A stretch of DNA of 34,579 bases from Methylobrevis pamukkalensis. Lineage in GTDB: Bacteria; Pseudomonadota; Alphaproteobacteria; Rhizobiales; Pleomorphomonadaceae. The notes under the pieces were generated by a model. It was not told the origin of the DNA. It made no database searches and was given only the letters and a program-made list of their open reading frames with translations. Within the stretch, counting starts at the first letter, position 1. Every line of letters starts with the position of its first letter. A program made the position numbers and the translations under genes. Location: assembly GCF_001720135.1 (NCBI RefSeq), contig NZ_MCRJ01000030.1, positions 1-34,579 on the forward strand, given 5' to 3'. This document shows positions 1 to 8,925 of the stretch, piece after piece.

Positions 1-2206
1 GGCGGCGTCGGCGCCGCCGGCTGGGCCTGCGGGGCCGGGGCAACCGCGGCCGTGGCGGCGGGGCCGCGGCGGCCGGCGACCGCAAGGCCGCGCAGGATGT
101 TGGACAGGCTCCAGCCGAGGAAGCGCAGCGAGCCGCCGAGGATGCCGATCGGCCGGCGCCGGCCGTCGCGGAATTTCGTCAGCGGCGCGCCGTCCGCATA
201 CATCAGGTCGGCGACGATCCGGTACTGGGTGGCCGACAGTTCGAGGAACTCGCGCCGAGGCTGAGGCCGCGCTCGTCGTGGACGTTGCGGCGCACCGCGA
301 CGTTGAGCGTGGTGATCGCGGCGGTCTCGCCCGACTGGATCGACAGGCTGCCGATCGAGCCGCCGACCCGCGCCATCTGCGGGCGCTGGCCGAGCGGGCG
401 GACCCTTGCGCCGCCGGAGGAGACGTCTTCCACGAGCACCGGGAACGGCGTGCCGGCCAGGGTGAGCACGCCCTTGCGCGAGATGTCGAGCCGCTGGTTG
501 CGCCGCCGCTCGGCCCGCTCGGAGACGACGCCGAGCGCAAGGCCGGCGATCAGCAGGTTGAGGCCGTTCCACAGGCCGACCACGGCGAGGAGGTCGCGCG
601 AGGCCGGCTCCATCCACCAGCGCAGGCCGGCGACGCCGGCGGCGACGAGCAGCAGGCCGAAGATCGCGAAATAGGGCAGCGCGAATTCCGACAGCTGCTC
701 GCGGTCGAGCGTCAGGCCCTTGGCGGTGACGTTGAAGGTCGGCCGGCGCGGGTTGAGCACCACGGAGACGATCGCGCGGGTGAGATAGACCGACTGCACG
801 TATTCGTAGAGCTCGGACATCCACGGCCAGCGGACGCGGCCGAACAGGTAGTTCTGCAGCATCATGTTGGCGAGCATGTAGACGCAGGTGTAGGCGATGA
901 ACTCCTGGAGGTTGGCCTCGTAGATCTCCAGCGAGAAGAAGATGTGCAGCAGCGGGGCGACCACGAAGGTCATGCGCGTGATCGAGAACAGCCAGAACAG
1001 GCTCGACGACAGGTAGCAGACGCGCTGGGCGAGGCTGAGGCCGGCCCGGAACAGCGGGTTCTTCAGGATCAGGATCTGCATCATGCCGCGGCACCAGCGC
1101 GAGCGCTGGCCGATGAAGGAGGAGAAGGTCTCCGGCTGCAGCCCGGCGATCAGCGGCGTGTCGATGTAGCGGCTGTTCCAGCCGCGCGCGTGCAGCGTCA
1201 GCGCCGTCTCGCAGTCCTCGGTGATGGTCACGCCGTCGAAGCCGCCGGCATCCTCCAGCGCCGCGCGGCGCAGGAGGGCGGCCGAACCGCAGAAGAAGGC
1301 CGAGTTCCAGCGGTCGAGACCCTTCTGGATCACCCCGTAGAACATCTCGTTCTCCGAGGGCATCGACTTGAACAGCGAGAGGTTCTTCTCGATCGGGTCG
1401 GGGTTGAGGAAGAAATGCGGTGTCTGGACGAGGAACAGCCGCGGATCCTCGAGGAAGTGGCCGACCGTCAGGCGCAGGAAGCTGCGCACCGGGGCGTGGT
1501 CGGCGTCGAACACCGCGACCAGGTCGCCGGTGGTGCGCGGCAGGGCGGCGTTCATGTTGCCGGCCTTGGCCGACACGTTCTTCTCGCGGGTGAGATAGGT
1601 GACGCCGAGGTCGCGGCAGAGCTCGCGCAATTCGGTGCGGCGGGCCCGGGCCGCATGGGCGGTGACCGGGTCGTCGGACTGGCACTTCTGGTCGGTGCCG
1701 CCGTCGTCGAGGAGATAGACGCGGAGTTTCTCCGCCGGATAGTCCATGGCGACCGCGGCGGCGAGGGTGGTCGCCAGCAGGTCGGCGCTCTCGTTGTAGC
1801 TCGGCACGAACACGTCGACGGTCGGCAGGTCGGCGTCGTCATCGACGCGGATCTCGGCGCGCTCCTTCGGATCGGCAATCACGAACAGGCTGACGAACAG
1901 CATCAGCACCGAGAACATCTCGACGCCGTAGAGCAGGACGCCGGGGATGAAGTCGACGAGGTCGGACGGATCGGGCAGCGTCGAGGTCGAGCGCCAGTAG
2001 ACGTAGCGGCCGACCACCCCGAGGGCGAGGGCGACGAACAGCAGGCGTCCGGCGCCCTTGCGCGCCAGCGGCCAGATCAGCAGCATCGCGGCAACGAGGG
2101 TCATGCCCACCACGAGCTGGCCCGCCGCGCCGACCGGCTGGGCCACGAGCGCGAGGAAGACGAGGGCCGCAAGGGCGAAGGCGACGGTGAGAAGTCTGGA
2201 CGTCAT
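1..2206 (-). CDS. bcsA: Cellulose synthase catalytic subunit BcsA (frameshifted, 3' end outside window)
   Basis: Inner-membrane family 2 glycosyltransferase that polymerises UDP-glucose into beta-1,4-glucan. Hydrophobic helices occupy about residues 5-110. The GT2 domain follows with DDG (167-169), the DAD/DxD motif (234-236), FFCGS (304-308), TED (329-331) and QRSRW (367-371, QxxRW); a gating-loop motif FNVTAKG lies near 491-497. The C-terminal PilZ domain starts with RRNQR (568-572) and has DVSSGG (594-599), the two c-di-GMP-binding motifs, so activity is probably allosterically switched. Near position 252-256 the frame breaks by one missing base (GCCGAG read as GCGAG). In the corrected frame the PilZ domain and an Ala/Pro-rich tail continue to base 1. 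The ATG at 2206 follows a poor Shine-Dalgarno. bcsB would be expected beyond the left edge. Function is confident; the exact C-terminus is not visible. Confidence 0.93.
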
Positions 2207-2365
2207 GGCGGGGCGAGCACTTTCCGACCGGCCGGCACGATACCGGCCCGCGGCCGATCAAAGCCCTGCGATGGTTCACAACCTCCAAATTCGATTCAAA
2301 TTCTAAGGATTCCGGCGAGAGAATTGCGATCGAGGTTAAAAGCCCGTTACCCGTCGCATTCTGCG
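2207..2365 (-). other. Intergenic leader of bcsA
   Basis: This stretch is distinctly more AT-rich than the genes around it, especially 2275-2345, as expected for a promoter region of bcsA. Read on the minus strand it contains TAGAAT as a possible -10 around 2300, but I see no convincing -35 partner, so no promoter is called. A short GCCGG/CCGGC hairpin lies in the untranslated leader near 2230-2250. Confidence 0.35.
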
Positions 2366-2402
2366 AAAAAAGCTGCAGGCGCGGGAGGTTCCGCGCCTGC
2401 AG
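2366..2402 (-). terminator. Rho-independent terminator of dctPQM
   Basis: A perfect 12-bp stem CTGCAGGCGCGG / CCGCGCCTGCAG (2373-2384 with 2391-2402) encloses a 6-nt loop. It is followed on the minus strand by six T residues (AAAAAA at 2366-2371 on the plus strand). It lies about 50 bases after the dctM stop, so it ends the TRAP operon and insulates bcsA. Confidence 0.9.
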
Positions 2403-2450
2403 GCCGTGTCGTCCAGGTGGGGGTGCGCCCGCGCGACCGGCGCGACGGCC

Positions 2451-3776
2451 TCACATCATCCCGAGCATCCGCGGCAGGAACAGCGAGATCTCCGGGATGT
2501 AGGTGACCGCGACGAGGAAGCCGAGCATCGTCAGCAGCCACGGCATCACCGCCACCGTCAGCTCCGTGATGCCCATCCGCGTGATGCCGGAGGCAACATA
2601 GAGATTGAGGCCGACCGGCGGATGGCACATGCCGACCTCCATGTTGACGACGATCATGATCCCGAAGTGGACCGGGTCGATGCCGAGCCTCACCGCCACC
2701 GGAAACAGGATCGGCGCCATGATCAGCACGATCGACGACGGCTCCATGAAGTTGCCGGCGGCCAGCAGGATCAGGTTCACGGCGATCAGGAACATCCACC
2801 AGGACAGGCCCGTCGCCACCATCCATTCGCCGAGCGCCTGCGGGATGTTCTCGTGGGTCATCAGGAACGAGAACAGGACGGCGTTGGTGATGATGTAGAG
2901 CAGCATCGCCGACATGTTGGCCGACGACAGCAGCACCTTCGGCACATCGGCCAGCTTCATGTCGCGGTAGACGAACACCGCGATGATGAAGGCGTAGACC
3001 GCGCTCATCGCCGCCGCTTCGGTGGGCGTGAACACGCCGGTGTAGATGCCGCCGATGACGATGATGATCAGCAGCAGGCCCCACATCGCCTTGCGGAAGG
3101 CGATCCAGCGCTCGGCCCAGGACGCCTTGGGAAGGCGCGGATAGCCGAACTTGCGGGCGCGATGCCAGGTGGTGACGCCGAGCAGCGTGGCGAGCATCAG
3201 GCCCGGGATCACGCCGGCCATGAACAGCTGGCCGACCGAGGCGGACGAGACGATGTTGCCGTCCGGCCCCGTCACCTGCATGCCGGAGGTCGCCACCGCA
3301 TACATCACCATCACGATCGACGGCGGGATCAGGATGCCAAGCGCGCCCGAGGTGGTGATGACGCCGGCGCCGAACTGCTTGGGAAAGCCCTGGCGCACCA
3401 TCGCCGGCAGGATGATCGAGCCGATGGCGACGACAGTGGCCGGCGACGAGCCGGAGACGGCGGCGAACAGGGCGCAGGCAATGACGCCGGCAAGGCCGAG
3501 GCCGCCGTGCCAGTGGCCGACCATCGAGGTCGCGAAGTTGATCATCCGCCGGGCGACGCCGCCGTGGGTCAGGAAGTTGCCGGCGAGAATGAAGAAAGGG
3601 ATCGCCATGATCTCGAACTTCTCGATGCCGGTGAACAGCTTGAGCGCCACGGTGTCGATCGGCACCGCGGTCATGGTGAAGAGGAAGACGAGAACGGTGA
3701 GGCCGAGGGCGATGGAGATCGGCATGCCGGTCAGCATGAGCGCGATCAGCCCGCCGAAGATGAGGGAGGCGTTCAT
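2451..3776 (-). CDS. dctM: TRAP transporter large permease DctM
   Basis: Large membrane subunit of a tripartite ATP-independent periplasmic transporter, which drives substrate uptake with the sodium or proton gradient. It has 441 residues, the usual family length, and is almost entirely hydrophobic with many predicted helices. Recognisable DctM family stretches include the N-terminal LTGMPISIALGL, AIPFFILAGNFLTHGG and the C-terminal GMCHPPVGLNLYV. The ATG at 3776 lies three bases after the dctQ stop, so the two are translationally coupled. The neighbours dctQ and dctP complete the transporter, and DctSR-like regulators lie beyond dctP. Substrate is inferred to be a C4-dicarboxylate from this context; TRAP systems also carry other organic acids. 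Confidence 0.93.
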   Translation of the reverse strand: MNASLIFGGLIALMLTGMPISIALGLTVLVFLFTMTAVPIDTVALKLFTGIEKFEIMAIPFFILAGNFLTHGGVARRMINFATSMVGHWHGGLGLAGVIACALFAAVSGSSPATVVAIGSIILPAMVRQGFPKQFGAGVITTSGALGILIPPSIVMVMYAVATSGMQVTGPDGNIVSSASVGQLFMAGVIPGLMLATLLGVTTWHRARKFGYPRLPKASWAERWIAFRKAMWGLLLIIIVIGGIYTGVFTPTEAAAMSAVYAFIIAVFVYRDMKLADVPKVLLSSANMSAMLLYIITNAVLFSFLMTHENIPQALGEWMVATGLSWWMFLIAVNLILLAAGNFMEPSSIVLIMAPILFPVAVRLGIDPVHFGIMIVVNMEVGMCHPPVGLNLYVASGITRMGITELTVAVMPWLLTMLGFLVAVTYIPEISLFLPRMLGMM

Positions 3777-3779
3777 GGC

Positions 3780-4426
3780 TCAGCGGTCCTTCGGAGTGAG
3801 CGGGCTGGCCGCGATGGCGGCGGCGGCGGCGTCCTCGTCGACGCCCTCGACATGGCCGTGGTCGTGGTGGGGCAGTTCGCCGGTGCGCATGAAGCCGACC
3901 GCGACCTGCAGGAAGCGGAAGCACATCAGGTAGGAGCCGAGCGGGATCGCGAGGTAGACCGCCCACATCGGCATCTCGAGGTCGACCGAGGTCGCGTCGG
4001 TCTGCGCCATGTGCCAGACGAAATTGGCGCCGAGCGTGCCGATGATGCCGGTGAACAGCGCCCCGGCCAGAAGGCCGAACAGGATGAAGCCGGCGCGGCG
4101 GCGCGGCGGCATGCGGTTGATCAGCACGTCGATGCCGACGTGGATGCCGGTGCGCACGCCGTAGGCCGCGCCGAACTTCGCCATCCACACGAAGAGGATG
4201 ATGCAGAGCTCCTGGGCCCAGACGAGATTGATCTGGCGCAGCGACATGTAGGCGGCGCGCGCGCGTCGGCGAGCCAGACCATGTCGTGGGCGCGGCCGGT
4301 GCCGATCAGGCCCGCGACCACGGTCAGCGAGTAGCGGTGGACGACGGCTGCGAAGATGATGACCGTCGCAAGCGCGATCAGCGTCGCGATCAGGACCTCT
4401 TCGAGGCGATCGAGAAGACGGAGCAT
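3780..4426 (-). CDS. dctQ: TRAP transporter small permease DctQ (one-base frameshift)
   Basis: Small membrane subunit that pairs with DctM. The N-terminal part (MLRLLDRLEEVLIATLIAL..., from ATG 4426) and the C-terminal part (AAYMSLRQINLVWAQELCI...) are in different frames. They join at about 4257 if one G is restored in the GCGCGCGC tract (giving GCGGCC), for a protein of about 215 residues with four hydrophobic segments, normal for DctQ. The C-terminus has an unusual acidic and His-containing tail (PHHDHGHVEGVDED) facing the cytoplasm or periplasm. The break is one of many equivalent one-base losses in this window and is probably not a real mutation. Confidence 0.87.
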
Positions 4427-4498
4427 GGCGGGATCCCCTGCCGGAACGTTCGGAATGTTTTCGTGTAGGGTGCACGAGGGCGCGGCGAGGCTGCGGCA

Positions 4499-4588
4499 CC
4501 CCCCTCATCCGGCGTGGAGCCTGTCCTCGGGCTGGCCAGAGGCCAGACCCGGGGAGGCCACCTTCTCCCCGTGGGGGAGAAGGGTAAT
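4499..4588 (+). repeat. Dispersed palindromic repeat, copy A (with internal insertion)
   Basis: It begins CCCCCTCATCCGGC and ends CTTCTCCCC-GTG-GGGGAGAAGGGTAA, matching the copy at 34480-34531. Between the two halves it carries about 35 extra bases (around 4514-4550), themselves partly palindromic (TGGCCAGAGGCCA). The motif resembles intergenic mosaic or palindromic elements well known in rhizobia. Confidence 0.75.
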
Positions 4589-4647
4589 TCCGAGCTTCGG
4601 CCCTGCCACTGAAGCTGGCCGCATCTGCCCTCGGCGGTGCCCCAGGT

Positions 4648-4698
4648 TGCCCTTCTCCCCACCGGGGAGATGGTGGCCCGAAGGGCCGGATGAGGGGG
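4648..4698 (-). repeat. Dispersed palindromic repeat, copy C (inverted to copy A)
   Basis: Read on the minus strand it is CCCCCTCATCCGGCCCTTCGGGCCACC followed by ATCTCCCC-GGT-GGGGAGAAGGG. It contains two small hairpins, one at the GGCCCTTCGGGCC core and one at the CTCCCC/GGGGAG core. It lies head to head with copy A, about 60 bases away. Confidence 0.75.
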
Positions 4699-4736
4699 TC
4701 CGGGGGCGCCGCCGCAATGCGCGGCCCCCCCTTCCC

Positions 4737-5750
4737 TCACATGGCGCCGGTTTCGGCCTTGACCTTGGCGATCAGCTCCGCGCCGATGCGCTCGGCCATC
4801 TCGTCGTGGACCGGCGAGAGCGCCTTGACCCACGCGGCGCGTTCGTCCTCGGTCATCTCGTGGAACTCGGTGCGGCCGGCTTCCTTCATCGCCGCCAGCG
4901 CCGCCTCGTTCTCTTCCTTGGCGATGCTGTTGGCGTATTCGGTCGCCTCGAGCATGGCCTTGTCGAGGTTGGCGCGCACGTCGTCCGGCAGGCCGTCCCA
5001 GAACTTCTTGTTCACGATCACCGCATAGCCGAGATAGCCGTGGTTGGAGAGCGTGGCGTGGCTCTGCACCTCGTGCATCTTCTGGGTGTACATGTTCGAC
5101 GGCGGGTTCTCGGTGCCGTCGACGACGCCGGTCTGCAGCGCCTGGTAGACCTCGGAGAAGGCCATCACCTGCGGCACGGCGCCGAGCGCGTTCATCTCCG
5201 CTTCCAGCACCTTCGACGACTGGATGCGCATCTTGAGGCCGAGGAAGTCGTCCGGCACCTTCACCGGCGAGTTGGCGCTCATGATCTTGAAGCCGTTGTC
5301 CCAGTAGGCAAGGCCGGTGATGCCCTTGTCCTCGAGCTTGGCGAACAGCTCCTTGCCGACGGCACCGTAGGTCACCTTGTGCAGGGCGTCGTAGTCCGGG
5401 AAGATGTAGGGCAGATCGAAGACCTCGAAGTCGCGCACGCCGAGCGGACCGAACTTTGCCAGCGACGGCGCCAGCATCTGCACCGCGCCGAGCTGCAGCG
5501 CCTCCAGCTCTTCCTTATCCTTGTAGAGCTGCGAGTTCGGGTAGACCTCGACGGTCACGGCGCCGTTCGAGTATTTCTCGGCGAGTTCCTTGAACTTCTC
5601 GGCGCCCTTGCCCTTCGGCGTGCCCGGCGCGACGACATGGCTGAACTTGATGACGATGGGATCGGCGGCGAGCGCCGGGCCGGCGGTGGTGACCGCAAGG
5701 GCCACGGCAAGGGTTCCGAGCGCCTTGACGGCGCTGCGACGGCTGATCAT
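4737..5750 (-). CDS. dctP: TRAP transporter substrate-binding protein DctP
   Basis: Periplasmic solute receptor of the TRAP system, 337 residues, normal length. The first 29 residues are a signal peptide ending ALA-AD. It starts ISRRSAVKA, which fits a twin-arginine motif (SRRxxxK), so Tat export is possible. The mature protein has the family landmarks: the conserved substrate-carboxylate Arg in GLKMRIQ (R175), the FSEVYQALQTGVVDGTENP segment (198-216), and a long C-terminal helix region. The ATG at 5750 has a strong GGGAGGA ribosome site eight bases upstream. First gene of dctPQM, divergent from dctS. The ligand is inferred to be a C4-dicarboxylate. Confidence 0.93.
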   Translation of the reverse strand: MISRRSAVKALGTLAVALAVTTAGPALAADPIVIKFSHVVAPGTPKGKGAEKFKELAEKYSNGAVTVEVYPNSQLYKDKEELEALQLGAVQMLAPSLAKFGPLGVRDFEVFDLPYIFPDYDALHKVTYGAVGKELFAKLEDKGITGLAYWDNGFKIMSANSPVKVPDDFLGLKMRIQSSKVLEAEMNALGAVPQVMAFSEVYQALQTGVVDGTENPPSNMYTQKMHEVQSHATLSNHGYLGYAVIVNKKFWDGLPDDVRANLDKAMLEATEYANSIAKEENEAALAAMKEAGRTEFHEMTEDERAAWVKALSPVHDEMAERIGAELIAKVKAETGAM

Positions 5751-5833
5751 GAACGTATCCTCCCGTTGGTCGCGCCGCCCGTTCCGGCTCTTTCGGCCGA
5801 GGGCGGCTGCGACAGCATGGTCTGTGCATCGAT

Positions 5834-5862
5834 GCGACGGTCCGTTCCTCCGTGACCGTCGC
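5834..5862. promoter_or_regulatory. Inverted repeat in the dctP/dctS divergent promoter region
   Basis: GCGACGGTC, eleven spacer bases, then GACCGTCGC: a perfect 9-bp inverted repeat about 85-115 bases upstream of dctP and about 115-145 upstream of dctS. The position between an operon and its likely regulator genes makes it a candidate binding site for the DctR-like regulator. It could alternatively be a leader hairpin of dctP. No sigma-54 -24/-12 element is evident here. Confidence 0.4.
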
Positions 5863-5978
5863 GACGCGCGGCTCGCGGCTCCTGTCTGCCGCGATCCTGT
5901 GCTAGCTAATAGGAAAGGAACCGGTGGCCGCGCTATTGTGGAAATCCGCAACGGCCGGACCCTGGCGGGAGGGGAGAG

Positions 5979-7972
5979 GTGAGCGACCCGGCGAGCCTGC
6001 TCGGCGAGGCGGAAACGGCGGCGCTGGCGCCGGCGCGCAGCGCGCGCGACGCCTGGCTTGCCGCCATGCCGGCGGTCGCCATCGTGCTGCTGGTCGCGCT
6101 CACCGGCGCGCTGCTCTACGTGCTCGCCCAGGACGAGGCCGAGAGGGCCAAGGTCCGGCTGCTCTCCGATGCGCTCTGGGTCGAGCAGACCCTGCGTTTC
6201 CAGCTCTCCACCGACGAGGACATGGTGCGCCGGCTCGCGCTCGATGCCGGCAGCGGCGACATGCCGGCAGCGACCGTCCTCGACCGGGCGCGACTGCATG
6301 TCGCCAACAATCCGGAGGTGCTGGCGATCGCCTGGTTCGGCGCGGACGCCGTCTCGTCGGCATGGTGCCGAGCGTGCCGGCCTCGGCCCGCCAGCCGGAG
6401 GCGGTGCGCCGGGTGCTCGGCATGACGCGCCTCTCCGCGCGGCCGATCTACGGCGACCTCAGGACGAGTTCAGAAGGCGCCACCGTGGTCGACATGGCCG
6501 CGAGCGCGGGCCCGGGCGCCGGCGCGATCGTCGCCACGGTCTCGCTCGAGACGCTCATTGCCCGGCATGTGCCGTGGTGGATCGCCGAGCGCTATGCGGT
6601 GCGGCTCACCGACGCCTCGGGGCGGATGCTGGTGGAGAAGGCGCGGGTGGAGCCGCTCGATCCGCGCCAGCGCCACGAGATCAGCTTCGACCCGCCGCTG
6701 CGCGGGCTGATGCTGTCGATCGCGCCCTACCGGGTCGCCTCGGAATTCTCCTCGCGGATGCTGGTGGCGGCGATCGTCGGCCTCGCGCTGCTGGCCGTGC
6801 TGTCGCTGGTGGTGCTGCAGCGCCATGTGGCGCGGCGCCGGCGGATCGAGCAGCGGCTGGCGAGCGAGACCGTGTTCCGGCGGGCGATGGAGGACAGCCT
6901 CACCATCGGCATGCGCGCCCGCGACCACGAGGGCCGCATCCTCTACGTCAACGCCGCCTTTGCCCGCATGGTCGGCCATCCGGTCGAGGCGCTGACCGGG
7001 TTGCGGCCGCCGATGCCTTACTGGACCCACGACCGGCTGGCCGAGACCATGGCCCGCCACGCGGAACTCGCCCGCAGCGCGCCGATGCCGCAAAGCTTCG
7101 AGACCCGCTTCCGCCGCCCCGACGGCAGCGAGTTCGACGTGCTGGTCTACGAGGCGCCACTGATCGACGCCACCGGCGTCCACCGCGGCTGGATGGGGTC
7201 GATCATCGACATCACCGACCGCAAGGCGGCGGCCGAGTTCGCCCGCGCCCAGGCCGAAAGCCTGGCCCGCACCGGCCGGCTCGTCACCCTCGGCGAGATG
7301 GCCTCCACCCTCGCCCACGAGCTCAACCAGCCGCTGGCGGCGATCGCCAGCTATGCCGCCGGCTCGATCAACATGCTGTCCGCCGAGCGGGGCGACCGCG
7401 AGCCGGTGCTGACGGCGCTGCGCAAGCTCAGCCAGCAGGCCGACCGCGCCGGCCAGATCATCCGGCGGATCCAGGATTTCGTGCGCAAGCGCGAGCCGCG
7501 CTTCTCTTTGATGCGCCTCGACGCGGTGATCGAGGACACGGTCGCCTTCGTCGCCGACGACCTGCGCAATCTCGGCGTCCGCATCGTCACCGTGGTCGCA
7601 CCCGACCTGCCGCCGGTGGTGGCCGACCGGATCCTGATCGAACAGCTGCTGATCAACCTGATCCGCAACGGCGCCGAGGCGATGGCGCCGATGCCCGCCG
7701 CGGCGCGCATTCTGGAGGTGCGGGCCGGGCGCGAGAGCGGCGAGGTGGCGATCACGGTCGCCGACGCCGGGCCGGGCATCGACGCGGAGGTGGCGCCGCG
7801 CCTGTTCGACGCCTTCGTCTCCACCAAGGCCGAAGGCATGGGCATGGGCCTCAACATCTGCCGCTCGATCGTGGAGCTGCATCGCGGCCGGCTGGTGCAC
7901 CGGCCTGGGACCGGCGGGGGCACGGTGTTCACGGTCACGCTGCCACTGCCGCAGGAGGCGCTGCCCGCATGA
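5979..7972 (+). CDS. dctS: Sensor histidine kinase, DctS-like (one-base frameshift)
   Basis: Membrane histidine kinase, about 664 residues once one base is restored near 6348 (GACGGCC read as GACGCC, giving ...FGADGRLVGMVPS). Order: transmembrane helix about 29-50, periplasmic sensor region about 51-255, second helix about 258-282, PAS domain about 300-418, HisKA with STLAHELNQPL (phosphorylated His about 447), and HATPase with NLIRNGAEAM, DAGPGI and GMGMGLNICRS. GTG at 5979 is chosen because GGAGGGGAG lies directly upstream. Its TGA overlaps the dctR ATG by four bases. Divergence from dctPQM and the FixJ-type partner match the DctS/DctR system of Rhodobacter rather than the NtrC-type DctB/DctD. 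Signal inferred to be extracellular dicarboxylate. Confidence 0.82.
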
Positions 7973-8613
7973 GCGATCCGCACGCCCTCGGCCACCCAGC
8001 CGCCCCGCCCGCCGGGGCGCTGGTCCACATCGTCGACGACGACGAGGCGATCCGCGACTCGCTGGCCTTCCTGCTCGCCTCGCGCGGTCTTGTCACCCGC
8101 GAGTGGCCGAGCGGCGAGGCCTTCCTCGAGGCCGCGTCGACGGAGGGCTGCTGCTGCGTGGTGATGGACGTGCGGATGGGCGAACTCGGCGGGATCGAGA
8201 CCTTCGAGCGGCTGCGGGGGCGCGACGCCGGCACGCCGGTGATCTTCCTCACCGGCCACGCCGACGTGCCGATCGCGGTGGAGGCGCTGAAGAAGGGCGC
8301 CTTCGACTTCGTGGAAAAACCGTTCAACGACAATGCACTGGTCGACGTGGTGATCGCCGCGCTCGCCGAGGCGGAGAGCCGGCGCAGCCGGGTGGCGGGG
8401 CGCGGCGTGCTCGAGGCGCGGCTGAAGAACCTCACCCCGCGCGAGGCCGAGGTGCTGCCGCTGCTGCTCGGCGGCCGGCTCAACAAGCAGATCGCCGACG
8501 AACTCGGCGTCGCCATGCGCACCGTCGAGGTGCACCGCGCGCGCATCTTCGAGAAGATGGGCGTGCGCAACGCGGTGGAGCTGACCCGGCTGCTCGGCGG
8601 GGCCGGGGACTGA
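7969..8613 (+). CDS. dctR: Response regulator, FixJ/NarL type, DctR-like
   Basis: 214-residue transcription factor. The receiver domain (about 17-130) has the acidic pocket VDDDE, phospho-acceptor Asp67 in VVMDVRM, Thr95 in FLTGH and Lys117 in VEKPF. A LuxR-type helix-turn-helix follows (about 150-212) with LTPREAEVLPLLLGGRLNKQIADELGV split over the first helices and TVEVHRARIFEKMG as the recognition region. Three consecutive cysteines (61-63) just before the phosphorylated strand are unusual. The start overlaps the kinase stop (ATGA), so the pair is coupled. Expected to activate dctPQM; the inverted repeat at 5834-5862 is a candidate site. Confidence 0.85.
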   Translation: MSDPHALGHPAAPPAGALVHIVDDDEAIRDSLAFLLASRGLVTREWPSGEAFLEAASTEGCCCVVMDVRMGELGGIETFERLRGRDAGTPVIFLTGHADVPIAVEALKKGAFDFVEKPFNDNALVDVVIAALAEAESRRSRVAGRGVLEARLKNLTPREAEVLPLLLGGRLNKQIADELGVAMRTVEVHRARIFEKMGVRNAVELTRLLGGAGD

Positions 8614-8925
8614 GTCTCGCGGACCTTTCAGGTGGCTGCCGGCATGGCTGCTGCTCGGCGGAGGTCTCTCCGGTACGCCTTGACCGGACCCTCTCTATCG
8701 TCTGTGCCGGGCCTGACCCGGCAACCCAATGGATTGTCCGCACGTTTTCCACGTATCGTATCGCTTCGAAAGCACTTCCCCATATTCCGCGTTCGTTGCC
8801 GCGAGGCGATTGGCTCGCCGGGTCGAGCCCGGCGATGACGGAGGAGAGGCGGAAACACCCTTATTGCGCGGCGACCGTTCGCACATCGCGGCGCAAACCC
8901 GGCGCCGCGACCGGACCCTTGGACG
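8614..8925. other. Convergent intergenic region with REP-like doublet
   Basis: About 310 bases between the convergent dctR and the cation ATPase. It contains two inverted REP-like modules (8704-8723 and 8810-8841). No open reading frame with a credible start or codon pattern is visible, and no intrinsic terminator with a T-tract is seen for either flanking gene. Confidence 0.55.
8704..8841. repeat. REP-like inverted doublet
   Basis: The left module GTGCCGGGCCTGACCCGGCA (8704-8723) and the right module around TCGCCGGGTCGAGCCCGGCGATGA (8814-8837, inverted) share GCCGGGC-TGACCCGGC when one is reversed. Each is an imperfect palindrome of its own. Short GCCGGGC...GCCCGGC modules of this type are scattered through intergenic DNA of many alphaproteobacteria. 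A related palindrome occurs at 24363-24384. Confidence 0.6.

Larger units (their letters stand above)
4427..4736. other. dctP-dctQ intergenic region
   Basis: About 310 bases without a gene, unusually long for the inside of a dctPQM operon. Most of it (4499-4698) is a pair of inverted dispersed repeats, listed separately, that would fold into a large hairpin in the dctP-dctQ transcript. Such a structure could protect the abundant dctP message and lower dctQM expression. I see no T-tract that would make it a full terminator. Confidence 0.6.

Noticed and set aside
278..2506. 742-codon open frame on the strand opposite bcsA
   Set aside because: It is a GC-rich antisense shadow, very rich in Arg, Asp, Glu and His with no family resemblance; bcsA on the other strand has all catalytic motifs.
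6058..8613. 851-codon frame joining part of the dctS region to dctR
   Set aside because: The first 640 codons are out of frame within dctS; only the C-terminal part is the real DctR, which starts at ATG 7969.
8704..8841. Terminator for convergent dctR and ATPase genes
   Set aside because: Strong hairpins are present but no T-tract follows on either strand; they fit REP-like elements better.
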